A DNA stretch of 20,288 nt from DUZB01 sp964407525 (GCA_964407525.1 CAYOWC010000058.1:1-20288); one strand, 5' to 3'; numbered from the stretch's first letter, positions 7,129 through 14,836 are shown. The notes: generated from the sequence alone by a model not told the origin. Made by a program: numbers and translations.

Positions 7129-7671
7129 ATGTTCTTCCGGTATATCGGCCAGCCTTACGTTGCCACTGTCCTTATCAGAAAGAACGGGATCCGGTATGGG
7201 CCAGTCCACACCAAGAACCTCATCCGACCAGAGGATTCCAAATTCATCATCCGGGGCATAGAAATCGGTGCATTTATAGATGACATCCACTTCATCGCTC
7301 AGCACACAGAAACCATGGGCAAATCCACCGGGGACAAAGAGCTGGCGTCTGTTTTCAGAGGACAGGGAAACCCCTACCCATTTCCCGAAATGGGGCGATC
7401 CCTTTCTAATATCCACCGCCACATCAAAAATACTCCCGCTCACCACATAGATGAGTTTTCCCTGCGGGGATTTCAGCTGATAATGAAGTCCTCGGAGGGT
7501 TGCCTTCTTTGAATGGGAATGGTTATCCTGGACAAAGGGACCCATAATTCCAGCTTTCCCATATTTTTCCCCATGATACGCTTCCAGAAAAAACCCTCGA
7601 GGGTCATTGAAAACCTGAGGTTCAATCAGAATCACTCCGGGTAGTTCCAATTCAGTAAACTGCGGAGACAC
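7108..7671 (-). CDS. rfbC: dTDP-4-dehydrorhamnose 3,5-epimerase
   Basis: The RmlC cupin fold runs the full length. ELPGVILIEPQVFNDPRGFF is the standard opening, followed by RGLHYQ with the catalytic His, QGKLIYVVSGSIFDVAVDIRKGSP with the catalytic Asp region, FVPGGFAHGF, VIYKCTDFY with the active-site Tyr, and GILWSDEVLGVDWP. It converts dTDP-4-keto-6-deoxyglucose into dTDP-4-keto-L-rhamnose in the cytoplasm. The frame is open to a GTG at 7680, but the GTG at 7671 is preferred because GAGAGG lies 8 bases before it; the earlier GTG sits directly on that site. The start overlaps the end of rfbA by about 20 bases, which suggests translational coupling. The 3' end overlaps the convergent kinase-like gene. 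Confidence 0.92.
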   Translation of the reverse strand: MSPQFTELELPGVILIEPQVFNDPRGFFLEAYHGEKYGKAGIMGPFVQDNHSHSKKATLRGLHYQLKSPQGKLIYVVSGSIFDVAVDIRKGSPHFGKWVGVSLSSENRRQLFVPGGFAHGFCVLSDEVDVIYKCTDFYAPDDEFGILWSDEVLGVDWPIPDPVLSDKDSGNVRLADIPEEHLPVYLG

Positions 7672-8551
7672 TTTTTTCACCTCTCTGTTCTGCGATAATG
7701 TCCATCAGGTATTCTCCGTATTCATTTTTCAGCATACCACCGGCAATCTGTTTCACCTGTTCTTCCGTTATGAACCGATTCCGGTACGCGATCTCTTCCA
7801 CACAGGCCACCTTCAACCCCTGCCTTTCTTGAATCACCTTCACGAAACTATTGGCCTGGTGCAACGATTCATAAGTTCCGGTATCTAACCACGCGAATCC
7901 CCTGCCAAGGAGCTCGACTCTCAGGTCCCCTCTTTTCAGATATTCCAGGTTCAGATCCGTAATTTCCAGTTCTCCCCTTGCAGAAGGCTTGAGATTTTCG
8001 GCAATGGAAACCACGTCGTTATCGTAAAAATAGAGACCTGGCACCGCATACTTGGATTTTGGATTTGCGGGTTTTTCTTCAATGTCCGTAACTTTCCCAT
8101 TGCTGTCAAAATCCACAACGCCATATCTTTCCGGATCTTTCACAAAATAGCCAAAAATAATCCCGCCTTTCTCAAGGGCAGCGCATTTTGCAAGACGCTC
8201 CTGGAGGCCGTGACCGTAAAAGATGTTGTCCCCAAGAACCAGTGCAACGGAATCTTTCCCTATAAATTCCTTGCCAATAGTAAACGCCTGTGCCAGGCCT
8301 TCAGGGCGCGGTTGTTCTTCGTAGGAAAAGGAAAGCCCAAGCTGGGAACCGTCCCCGAAAAGCTCCTGAAACCTGGGCAGGTCTTCGGGAGTGGAGATAA
8401 GCAGTATCTCCCTTATTCCTGCCAGCATCAGAACCGAGAGGGGGTAATAAATCATCGGTTTGTCATAAACAGGCATAAGCTGTTTGCTCACAACCCTTGT
8501 AAGCGGGTAAAGCCTGGTGCCGGAACCACCGGCAAGGATTATTCCTTTCAT
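7652..8551 (-). CDS. rfbA: Glucose-1-phosphate thymidylyltransferase
   Basis: A 299-residue RmlA. It opens with MKGIILAGGSGTRLYPLT, the nucleotide-binding loop, followed by SKQLMPVYDKPMIYYPLS, EEQPRPEGLAQAF, LVLGDNIFYG with the metal-binding Asp, and RGFAWLDTGTYESL. It joins dTTP and glucose-1-phosphate to dTDP-glucose, the first step of dTDP-rhamnose synthesis. The length is normal for the family. A GAGGTGA ribosome binding site (8561-8567 on the plus strand as tcacctc) lies about 9 bases upstream of the ATG. It is followed by overlapping rfbC and preceded by a 411-base repeat-filled gap after rfbB, so expression may depend on read-through across that gap. Confidence 0.95.
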   Translation of the reverse strand: MKGIILAGGSGTRLYPLTRVVSKQLMPVYDKPMIYYPLSVLMLAGIREILLISTPEDLPRFQELFGDGSQLGLSFSYEEQPRPEGLAQAFTIGKEFIGKDSVALVLGDNIFYGHGLQERLAKCAALEKGGIIFGYFVKDPERYGVVDFDSNGKVTDIEEKPANPKSKYAVPGLYFYDNDVVSIAENLKPSARGELEITDLNLEYLKRGDLRVELLGRGFAWLDTGTYESLHQANSFVKVIQERQGLKVACVEEIAYRNRFITEEQVKQIAGGMLKNEYGEYLMDIIAEQRGEKSVSAVY

Positions 8552-8628
8552 ATATAGTATTCACCTCAAGTCGTTCTTCGTGTTTCGTTATTCGTTCGTG
8601 CTTCGTTGCGTGTCGAAGCACAGCGGAG

Positions 8629-8647
8629 ATCCCGCGGGACGCGGGAT
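8629..8647. repeat. Perfect 8-bp-arm palindrome within the rfbB-rfbA gap
   Basis: ATCCCGCG (8629-8636) and CGCGGGAT (8640-8647) are exact reverse complements around a 3-base GGA. A nearby upstream TGTCGAAG (8611-8618) resembles the TGTCGAAG of the composite element, so this may be a diverged relative. There is no T-run on either side, so terminator function is not supported. Confidence 0.65.
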
Positions 8648-8733
8648 TGCTAGTTCCTGGTTCGTCATACTTGGACGTTCGATGTTGAACGTTTGTTCAG
8701 CGTAATTCATTAGTCGTTCGTCATAAAATCAAT

Positions 8734-8766
8734 CACCTTTGCGCCTTTGCGTGAGGCAAATTCGTT
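8734..8766 (+). repeat. 33-bp dispersed repeat, copy 2 (CTTTGCGCCTTTGCG type)
   Basis: Same block and orientation as 3034-3066: CACCTTTGCGCC at the start, GCAAATTCGTT at the end, with GTGAGG here against GCGAGA in copy 1. It also follows a TCGTT-rich stretch, so the two-part arrangement is conserved. Confidence 0.75.
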
Positions 8767-8807
8767 CAACTACTGCCTTCCGTCAATCGCCCTTCTTCCC
8801 TTCATAT

Positions 8808-8972
8808 GCCCTTATCCCAGCCCCGCAAACTGCACGCGGGATCTTCGACATACCAGTATTCCAGCATTCCAGCATCATCTCTTATTCCAGCATTATCTCT
8901 CATTCCAGCATCCCAGCATTATCTCTTATTCCAGCATTCCAGCATTATCTCTCATCCCAGCATCATCTTTCA
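8808..8972 (-). repeat. Composite intergenic element, copy B, with an extended CCAGCAT array
   Basis: Read on the minus strand, ATGTCGAAGATCCC is followed by a hairpin and then GGCTGGGATAAGGGC, matching copy A at 2453-2494. On the plus strand the arms are CCCGC (8822-8826) and GCGGG (8836-8840). Beyond 8852 about ten CCAGCAT/CCAGTAT heptamers alternate with TATCTCTTATT or TATCTCTCATT spacers. The array reaches the rfbB stop codon (8963-8965), which reads as part of the last unit. Confidence 0.8.
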
Positions 8973-10018
8973 TCCCCATATTGTTCCAACATCCATGCCT
9001 TGTAGTCGCCGCTGAGCACCCGGTCAACCCAATTCCGGTTGTCAAGATACCAGGAGATGGTCTTTTGCATTCCCGTTTCAAAGGACTCCTCAGGTGTCCA
9101 ACCCAGTTCTTCTCTGAGTTTTGTGCAGTCAATGGCGTACCTCCGGTCATGACCGGGACGGTCCTTGACAAAGGTAATCAATTTTCTTCTCGGCTTATCA
9201 AGGGCAGGCACGGGAAGATCGTCAAGAATATCGCAGATCATCTCCACGATCCGGATGTTCTCCATTTCACTGTTGCCGCCCACATTATAGGTCTCGCCCC
9301 TTTTCCCGCGATTCATGATCATCCATATGGCAGTACAATGATCCCTCACATAGAGCCAGTCTCTCACATTGAGGCCGTCACCGTAAACAGGAAGCGACTT
9401 TCCTTCAAGGGCGTTGAGAGTAATGAGGGGGAGCAATTTTTCCGGGAACTGGTATGGCCCGTAATTATTAGAACAATTGGAAATGGTCACGGGCAGACCA
9501 TAGGTTTCGAAATAGGCTCGCACGAGATGATCGGAAGAAGCTTTAGATGCAGAATAGGGGCTGTTTGGTTTATAACAGGTCTCCTCGGTAAAATATCCAT
9601 CGTTCCCCAGGCTCCCGAACACCTCATCCGTGCTGATATGATGAAAAAGTTCGATCCGGTCCTGATTCGCTCTGGCCAGTTCCAATAGAGTAAATGTGCC
9701 AACAATATTGGTCTGAATAAATGAGTCGGGTCTCACAATAGACCGGTCCACATGGGATTCGGCCGCAAAATGACAGACGGTGTCAATCTCGTATTCCTGA
9801 AAAACGCTTTCCATCTGTTCCCTATTACAAATATCCGCCTTCACAAAAACGTAGTCCTGAAAATCTTCTCCAATATCAGACAGGCTCTCAGGATTGCCGG
9901 CATAGGTAAGGCAATCCACATTGACTACCCTGCCGGAAAAATCGGATTCCTTTAAAAGAAATCGTATAAAATTGCTTCCGATAAAACCACAACCGCCGGT
10001 TACCAGAATATTCTTCAT
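8963..10018 (-). CDS. rfbB: dTDP-glucose 4,6-dehydratase
   Basis: An extended short-chain dehydrogenase, 351 residues. TGGCGFIGSNF (7-17) is the NAD-binding loop, HFAAESHVDRSI and STDEVFG carry the catalytic Thr-Asp-Glu (130-132), and PYSASKAS gives the Tyr155/Lys159 pair. NNYGPYQFPEKLLP and VYGDGLNVRDWLYV are the substrate-site signatures of RmlB. It turns dTDP-glucose into dTDP-4-keto-6-deoxyglucose. A GAGGTGATGGG site precedes the ATG, and a small CCCGG/CCGGG hairpin (10033-10047) lies just upstream of it. The last codons merge directly into the CCAGCAT repeat array. It lies 47 bases downstream of the PHP gene on the same strand. Confidence 0.95.
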   Translation of the reverse strand: MKNILVTGGCGFIGSNFIRFLLKESDFSGRVVNVDCLTYAGNPESLSDIGEDFQDYVFVKADICNREQMESVFQEYEIDTVCHFAAESHVDRSIVRPDSFIQTNIVGTFTLLELARANQDRIELFHHISTDEVFGSLGNDGYFTEETCYKPNSPYSASKASSDHLVRAYFETYGLPVTISNCSNNYGPYQFPEKLLPLITLNALEGKSLPVYGDGLNVRDWLYVRDHCTAIWMIMNRGKRGETYNVGGNSEMENIRIVEMICDILDDLPVPALDKPRRKLITFVKDRPGHDRRYAIDCTKLREELGWTPEESFETGMQKTISWYLDNRNWVDRVLSGDYKAWMLEQYGDER

Positions 10019-10032
10019 CCCATCACCTCTGA

Positions 10033-10047
10033 CCCGGATAAACCGGG
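10033..10047 (-). promoter_or_regulatory. Small hairpin before the rfbB ribosome binding site
   Basis: CCCGG (10033-10037) and CCGGG (10043-10047) form a 5-bp stem with a 5-base loop in the 47-base spacer between the PHP gene and rfbB, a few bases upstream of GAGGTG. It could affect rfbB translation or mRNA stability, but no more than the stem itself is seen. Confidence 0.3.
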
Positions 10048-10065
10048 AATATTAGTTCACGAGTA

Positions 10066-10971
10066 CTAGTTAACAGACCCCTTCTTCGACATTACGTTTC
10101 TCGCCATAGCCATTACCAACCGGATGTAATAATAAAATTTTTCATGGATCTTCCAGTATCCTTCAGCTCCTCTTGTAAATCCATAAAAGAGGGACTTTTG
10201 AAGGGACAGGATGCCCTCATTTCCTCCGTAGTAGGTCTTTCCCTTGCCAACAAATGCGGCCACATGGGCATCGCTTCCGCCCGTAACTCCAATGCTCACA
10301 TTATCTTTTCTCATGGCATCGATCGCCGCGATATTGTATTTCACCCCCGAACCGGGAACAGCGTTCGTGCACTCAACGGCATCAAAAGGAACCGTCTTTA
10401 TCAGATCCCCGCACCCTAATTGAACCCCTAACAGTTTGTTAAGCCACTTGGGTGAATAGGGATGATGGGCAACGGCAATCCCCCCCGCTTCATGAATCAA
10501 CCGGACCGTTTCAGCGGCAGTCTTATCCTCAGGGATTTTTTTCATGACGAATAATGCGCCGATATGCCCGTCCAGAGAAGATATCTCTGTTCCGGGAACC
10601 ACGGCGAGAGGCAATTGCCGTTCATGAACGAGTCTTCTTGCCGCAAACGCCCCCTCAATCTCATCATGATCCGTAATGGCAATGGCATCCAAGCCCATTT
10701 TCAGGGCCTGGTCAATGACTTTTGCCAAATCGTCCCCATCCGACCATTGCGTATGCATGTGGAGATCGGCCTCATTTTGAAGGACTATCCGCGTCTTATC
10801 CTTTATGCCCGTAAGGCGCAATTTCGGGAGATAGCATCGTTCGTATACTGTGGGCTCCCACACATCGAGCCCTTCAACCCGTTCCAGATCCTCAAGGGAT
10901 TTCTCTTGGTACTCCTGCAGTTCCTGAAAATCAATCTCGTACTGCTTCAGATCAAAATCTTCCTTTTCCAT
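10066..10971 (-). CDS. PHP-domain metal-dependent phosphoesterase (TrpH/YciV-like)
   Basis: Residues 66 to about 260 form a PHP domain. DLHMHTQWSDG (H71, H73, D78), ITDHDEIEG (D101, H102), PGTEIS (E129), AHHPY (H169/H170) and GGSDAH (D234, H236) together supply the expected metal ligands. Relatives such as E. coli YciV/RNase AM act on nucleotide 3',5'-bisphosphates and RNA 5' ends, but PHP enzymes also include polymerase-associated nucleases and histidinol phosphatases, so the substrate is open. The first 60 residues are a charged helical extension not typical of the minimal fold, and the C-terminal 40 include an aromatic run (KFYYYIRLVMAMARN). It stands between the cupin gene (18-base gap) and rfbB (47 bases) and is probably co-transcribed with them. 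Confidence 0.85.
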   Translation of the reverse strand: MEKEDFDLKQYEIDFQELQEYQEKSLEDLERVEGLDVWEPTVYERCYLPKLRLTGIKDKTRIVLQNEADLHMHTQWSDGDDLAKVIDQALKMGLDAIAITDHDEIEGAFAARRLVHERQLPLAVVPGTEISSLDGHIGALFVMKKIPEDKTAAETVRLIHEAGGIAVAHHPYSPKWLNKLLGVQLGCGDLIKTVPFDAVECTNAVPGSGVKYNIAAIDAMRKDNVSIGVTGGSDAHVAAFVGKGKTYYGGNEGILSLQKSLFYGFTRGAEGYWKIHEKFYYYIRLVMAMARNVMSKKGSVN

Positions 10972-10989
10972 GGCCTGCTCTTCTATTCT

Positions 10990-11388
10990 CTATTCATCCT
11001 CGTACACATTGGCGATGCAGCACAGGAAAGTTGCCCCCTCAAAATCACTTTCATTGCGCATACTGTGAGGTTCCATGCTGGGAACGAAAATGAAGTCATT
11101 GGGGCCTACGGTCTGTTCATGAATCACTGCATCCGTTTCCTGATCGTGCGAATAGACAATGAGATTCCCAGTAAGCATATACATAGTCTGCATGTAAAAA
11201 TGTTTATGGATCGGAATCTCGCCTCCGGGCCCTATGGTAAAAAATCTGAGGCCATAGTCCGGCGATTCTTCCGGACCAGCCTGGCTCAGCCACCTGATTC
11301 CCACCTTTTTCACCTCTAACTTTTTTCCTCTGTAGGGAAAATTCTCTATCTTTTTTTCTTCCGTGTCATTTACATTCAGGATGTTCAT
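10990..11388 (-). CDS. Cupin-domain protein
   Basis: A 132-residue single-cupin protein. Motif 1 is PGGEIPIHKHFYMQTMYMLTG with H61 and H63; motif 2 is PNDFIFVPSMEPHSM with H108. The position usually held by the metal-binding Glu of motif 1 is Q67, so metal binding may be altered. Function cannot be assigned: single cupins include isomerases, dioxygenases and sensors. The frame stays open upstream to a TTG at 11427, but the ATG at 11388 is chosen because AGGAGAG (11394-11400 on the plus strand as ctctcct) lies 5 bases before it and would otherwise be coding. It is the first gene of the cupin-PHP-rfb run. Confidence 0.82.
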   Translation of the reverse strand: MNILNVNDTEEKKIENFPYRGKKLEVKKVGIRWLSQAGPEESPDYGLRFFTIGPGGEIPIHKHFYMQTMYMLTGNLIVYSHDQETDAVIHEQTVGPNDFIFVPSMEPHSMRNESDFEGATFLCCIANVYEDE

Positions 11389-11773
11389 AAGATCTCTCCT
11401 ACCTTTGCTCAAAAAATAAATGCCCAATTATCCAAACTGCTTTAGCTTTTTACAGGACTCGATAAATAACACAACATTGCAGCATAATGCAAAAAGATTT
11501 CCGATCAACACGGATTTGATGATAGAGTCGCCCACCCAGCACTTTCCTATCAACAGGAAAAAGGAACATTTCACCTAAAAGATGTAATTAGCGGTTAGCC
11601 GTTAGCTATTAGCCGCACAAAATCAGTGATTTACGGCGCAATGGGTAAACTTCAAAAAGTGAGAATACCAACATGGAAAAAAGTTATTCAAATGATTGAG
11701 ATCTCAAAGCTAACGGCTAATAGCTAAAAGCTAATTGCAGCTTTTAGATTTCACGATAATTCGCGACAAAACA
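11389..11773. other. 385-bp gene-free gap between cyclase and cupin genes
   Basis: No supported gene. It holds the cupin ribosome binding site, a short TTTCCT/AGGAAA stem near 11543-11560 without a T-run, and TTAGC-rich blocks at 11588-11615 and 11709-11735 that form an inverted repeat. A 28-codon frame at 11641-11727 ends inside that repeat and is not taken as a gene. No clear promoter for the cupin operon was found. Confidence 0.6.
11602..11727. repeat. 14-bp perfect inverted repeat of the TTAGC family
   Basis: TTAGCTATTAGCCG (11602-11615) and its exact reverse complement CGGCTAATAGCTAA (11714-11727) face each other over a 98-base spacer. Further degenerate TTAGC units flank both arms. The layout resembles a small non-autonomous element or two opposed copies of a dispersed repeat. 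Confidence 0.7.
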
Positions 11774-14700
11774 CTATTTTTTGGTGAGAACAAACACTCC
11801 GTCCCATTCTTCTCCCGGAGGTACGGGGGGAGATTCCTTGAAGGTCCGGCATCTTTCCATGTAAACCTCGGAAGGGGTTGTTTTCCCGTCAGGTATCCGC
11901 TCCAGCTTTGAGGCTTTTTCAAAACAATCTGTAGCATCATCCCATGCCATTTCCAGGTAGAGCGCCATCCCTTTTCCAAACAGATCCAAAAGTTCCCTTT
12001 CGTCAGCAGTTAACTCCCCTTTCATGGCACACAGCTCGTACACACGCACCGGCTTTGCTTTCCCTACCACAGTTATCCTATCGAGAAATCGGGTTTCCAC
12101 CAGGTCCATGACGGTTTTCCTTTCTCCATCCGAGGCGATAATTTCACAGTCCAGGGTATATTCACTGACCATGACATAAACCCCGTACTGTTTTCCGGCC
12201 TCCTCCAGCCGGGCCGCCAGATTCACAGGGTCCCCCATCATAGTATAGTTCATCCGCATGGCGCTTCCCATATTGCCCACTACAATATCTCCAGTGTTAA
12301 TACCGATTCGCATCTTCATCCCGTGTACAATCAGGGGCCATTTGTCGCCGGGGATCCATTCGTCCGGTCCTGCTCCCGTACTGTTCCTGTCCGTTTCATC
12401 CTCTTTGATTTTTTCAACCCGCCACTTTTCTATAAGCTCTCCGAGCGTACTCTGCATTCGAAGGGCCACCCGACAAGCCCTGAACGGATGGTCAGGAAGG
12501 CTCATAGGCGCCCCGAAAAAGGCAATGATGGCATCCCCTTCATACTTGTCCAACGTACCCTTTTCTCCAATAAGGATATCGGTCATGGCAGAAAGATAAT
12601 CATTGATCAGCTCCACCAGCTGGTCCGCAGTCAGTTTCTCGGAAAACGTGGAAAATCCCTGTATATCGGTAAAATATGCCGTGATGGATTTGGTTTCCCC
12701 TCCAAGGGTGGGCATGGTCTTATTCAGGTACATCTCATCAATAATCTCAGGGGCAAGATAGCTCGAGAAAGTGGCCTTCAAGAACTTTTTGTCCTTTCTT
12801 TCCGTCAGGATTTTCAGGACAACCGTGGAAATGAAAATAATAAGGTTTGCAAAAACCAAAGGGACGGTGGTTAAAAACAAGTTATGGTTCTTAAACAACA
12901 GAAACCCTGTAACAAAAGTACCCAAAAGGATCACAACGGCAATAAAACTCCCCCATCGAATGCTGAAGAAACCATAAAGCAAGCAAGACAGAATCGACAG
13001 ACCAAGGAGTATGGAGAAATCAAGACGGGGTATATCCCATGACATGAAAAGCGGGTTCCGCGTCACAATAGTATTGAATGAATTGATAATGGCGTTAATA
13101 CCGGTCATTGACCCATAAGGAGTCTGCTGAATGTCACCAAGTCCCAGAGCGGTGGCTCCAGTAAAAATGAACTTGTTGTAGTATTTCTGAAATCCTCCGC
13201 GATAAAGATCGAGAAGAGAAAGCACCATCTCCTTTTCGCTGAGAAAATACTCCACGGGCTGCCCAACTGCTTTTCCGAATTCCGGATATAAATCCATAAG
13301 GGAGCTGAATTTCTCCATAGAAACGTCGGCGTTCATGAAAAAGATAGCATAAAAGAAATATTTCCCCTCTTCGGGATACCTGTTCATGTACTCTTGAAGG
13401 ATATCCTCTTTGAGCACGTTTTCACCGAGATCATTTTCCGCCTGTTCATAGATTTCCCCTGCCTTTTTTTCACAATAGGCGAGAAACCATTTTCTAAGGG
13501 ACGAGATATCATAATCCGCCTTTATTTCACCCTCTTGGTTCAACGCAGGAATTCGCGGAAGATCTTCAATTTGGTAGACTTCCTTATAGCTCTCCGTGGG
13601 GATTGTGGTTACGCCCCGTGGTTCTCCATCTGAGGCATCGATAAAATATCTCTTTTCCCTGCCTGCATAGTTGATGGTAAAAAAACCGGGCACAGGCGTT
13701 TTGATCTCCACATCTCTCTTTTCGTAATAGACGGCAAGAATCTTTTTTGACCCGGCCATTTTCGCCGCATCGTACACTTCCCACCCTTCGATAATTTCAT
13801 GGGATTTGTCATCTTTTACGAGAAGATGCACCGGAAAAAGAGGAATTTTCTCATCGGTCTGCACACCCAAAACGAGCTGATTATACAAAAAATTATATAG
13901 CTCCCGTTTGTATTTTAACGCCTCTGGAGGCGTTGGGTTCTCGATCAATTTTTGGAGGGATTGAAAATCTTCAAGAACAACAAGAGGTTGGTGAGATTCG
14001 GGATCCAGGATTGGCGCCTTTGCCGATTGCAGAGTTACTTTTTGAGGAGTCAAAATAACATCTTCACTGGAAACCCGGTAGAACCTTCGAGCGAGGGAAA
14101 GGACCACCGTGAATATGTTGCGATAACTTCCGTCATTCATCCGGTAGGTATAGTAGAGCGGAAAAGATCGAGCCACCCCATCGTCATCGGGAAGGACATT
14201 AATGACTGCAGGGTGGGCATTTCCTATAAAATCACTTTTTATTGGTTCCAGGGAATGGAAAGTAACGATGCTTTCATTTTCTTTCACAGGCAGGGAATGG
14301 TTCTTAACAATTTCTTCATTAAACCGGATTCGGTCATAATATGCATCAGGCAACCCCGGTCGGGCATGTTCCACAAGTTGAAGATCCAGATAGACATTGT
14401 CATATTTTTTGAGTGCTTCGGAGAAAACGCCATCCATTTGAGAAAATGCGGTCTCCACTTTTTCGAGAACCCCCGCATCCTCTCTGAGGCCTTCACGAAC
14501 GAATTCCGGGACCGATTCGTCTTTGGCAAAAACCACATCAAAAAAGACTGCTTTCGGTGAGAACTTCTCAATATTGTCAAGAAATCGCCCGTGTACATAG
14601 CGTTTCCATGGCCATTTTCCAATAACGGCAATGGAATCCTCATCATATCCCAGAAGCCTTACCTGGTCAGATACGAGGGGATTTTCCTCATGAACGTCGT

Positions 14701-14836
14701 ATTCTCTCATGAAGAAAAACCCATCGAGCATAGCCCGTTCCATATTGAGAAACAGCCTTGTATACGTGGAAATAAAGTAAATCAGGCCAAAGGAAATGAG
14801 GCCTATGGATAGGAGTAAAATTATTTTTTTCAACAT
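11774..14836 (-). CDS. CHASE2-domain adenylate cyclase (class III)
   Basis: A 1020-residue membrane sensor-cyclase. Residues 5-25 form an N-terminal membrane anchor. A CHASE2-type sensor follows (LLGYDEDSIAVIGKWPW near 61, KAVFFDVVF near 95), ending with GATALGLGDIQQTPYG and GINAIINSFNTIV near 559-591. Three membrane helices lie at about 605-680, and a class III cyclase domain covers about 715-940. FTDIQGFS gives metal ligand D724, DKYEGDAI gives the adenine-selecting K764 and D768, and YTMMGDPVNLAARLE gives N872 and R876. It should make cAMP from ATP in response to a signal in the periplasm. About 250 residues (300-555) sit inside the sensor, beyond ordinary CHASE2 length. The tail has the AW.DA...F..A pattern followed by YMERC and PPG.EWDGV, common in this group. 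GGAGG lies 7 bases before the ATG. It is transcribed alone. Confidence 0.93.
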   Translation of the reverse strand: MLKKIILLLSIGLISFGLIYFISTYTRLFLNMERAMLDGFFFMREYDVHEENPLVSDQVRLLGYDEDSIAVIGKWPWKRYVHGRFLDNIEKFSPKAVFFDVVFAKDESVPEFVREGLREDAGVLEKVETAFSQMDGVFSEALKKYDNVYLDLQLVEHARPGLPDAYYDRIRFNEEIVKNHSLPVKENESIVTFHSLEPIKSDFIGNAHPAVINVLPDDDGVARSFPLYYTYRMNDGSYRNIFTVVLSLARRFYRVSSEDVILTPQKVTLQSAKAPILDPESHQPLVVLEDFQSLQKLIENPTPPEALKYKRELYNFLYNQLVLGVQTDEKIPLFPVHLLVKDDKSHEIIEGWEVYDAAKMAGSKKILAVYYEKRDVEIKTPVPGFFTINYAGREKRYFIDASDGEPRGVTTIPTESYKEVYQIEDLPRIPALNQEGEIKADYDISSLRKWFLAYCEKKAGEIYEQAENDLGENVLKEDILQEYMNRYPEEGKYFFYAIFFMNADVSMEKFSSLMDLYPEFGKAVGQPVEYFLSEKEMVLSLLDLYRGGFQKYYNKFIFTGATALGLGDIQQTPYGSMTGINAIINSFNTIVTRNPLFMSWDIPRLDFSILLGLSILSCLLYGFFSIRWGSFIAVVILLGTFVTGFLLFKNHNLFLTTVPLVFANLIIFISTVVLKILTERKDKKFLKATFSSYLAPEIIDEMYLNKTMPTLGGETKSITAYFTDIQGFSTFSEKLTADQLVELINDYLSAMTDILIGEKGTLDKYEGDAIIAFFGAPMSLPDHPFRACRVALRMQSTLGELIEKWRVEKIKEDETDRNSTGAGPDEWIPGDKWPLIVHGMKMRIGINTGDIVVGNMGSAMRMNYTMMGDPVNLAARLEEAGKQYGVYVMVSEYTLDCEIIASDGERKTVMDLVETRFLDRITVVGKAKPVRVYELCAMKGELTADERELLDLFGKGMALYLEMAWDDATDCFEKASKLERIPDGKTTPSEVYMERCRTFKESPPVPPGEEWDGVFVLTKK

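Larger units (their letters stand above)
8552..8962. other. 411-bp gene-free, repeat-filled gap inside the rfb cluster
   Basis: No gene is supported here; open frames on the plus strand (for example 8747-9688) are repeat translation plus antisense of rfbB. Reading upward, the gap contains the rfbA ribosome binding site, a TCGTT/TCGTG-rich stretch (8571-8610), a perfect hairpin (8629-8647), a second copy of the CTTTGCGCC block (8734-8766), and composite element copy B with its CCAGCAT array (8808 onward). No promoter for rfbA is evident. Confidence 0.7.

Noticed and set aside
8852..8972. Possible CRISPR array
   Set aside because: Units are 7 to 19 bases, spacers are themselves repeats, and no cas genes are near.
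8747..9688. 313-codon plus-strand open frame across the rfb gap and rfbB
   Set aside because: Its first third translates the CCAGCAT repeats and the rest is antisense to the clearly coding rfbB; no ribosome binding site or family motif.
10564..11319. 251-codon plus-strand frame opposite the PHP and cupin genes
   Set aside because: It spans two genes with recognised motifs on the other strand and has no motif of its own.
11641..11727. 28-codon frame (MGKLQKVRIPTWKK at the start) between the TTAGC repeats
   Set aside because: Looks slightly like the start of small toxin proteins, but it is too short, lacks a ribosome binding site and ends inside the inverted repeat.
13952..14560. 202-codon plus-strand frame inside the cyclase gene
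   Set aside because: Antisense to the CHASE2 region, with no start signal or recognisable domain.
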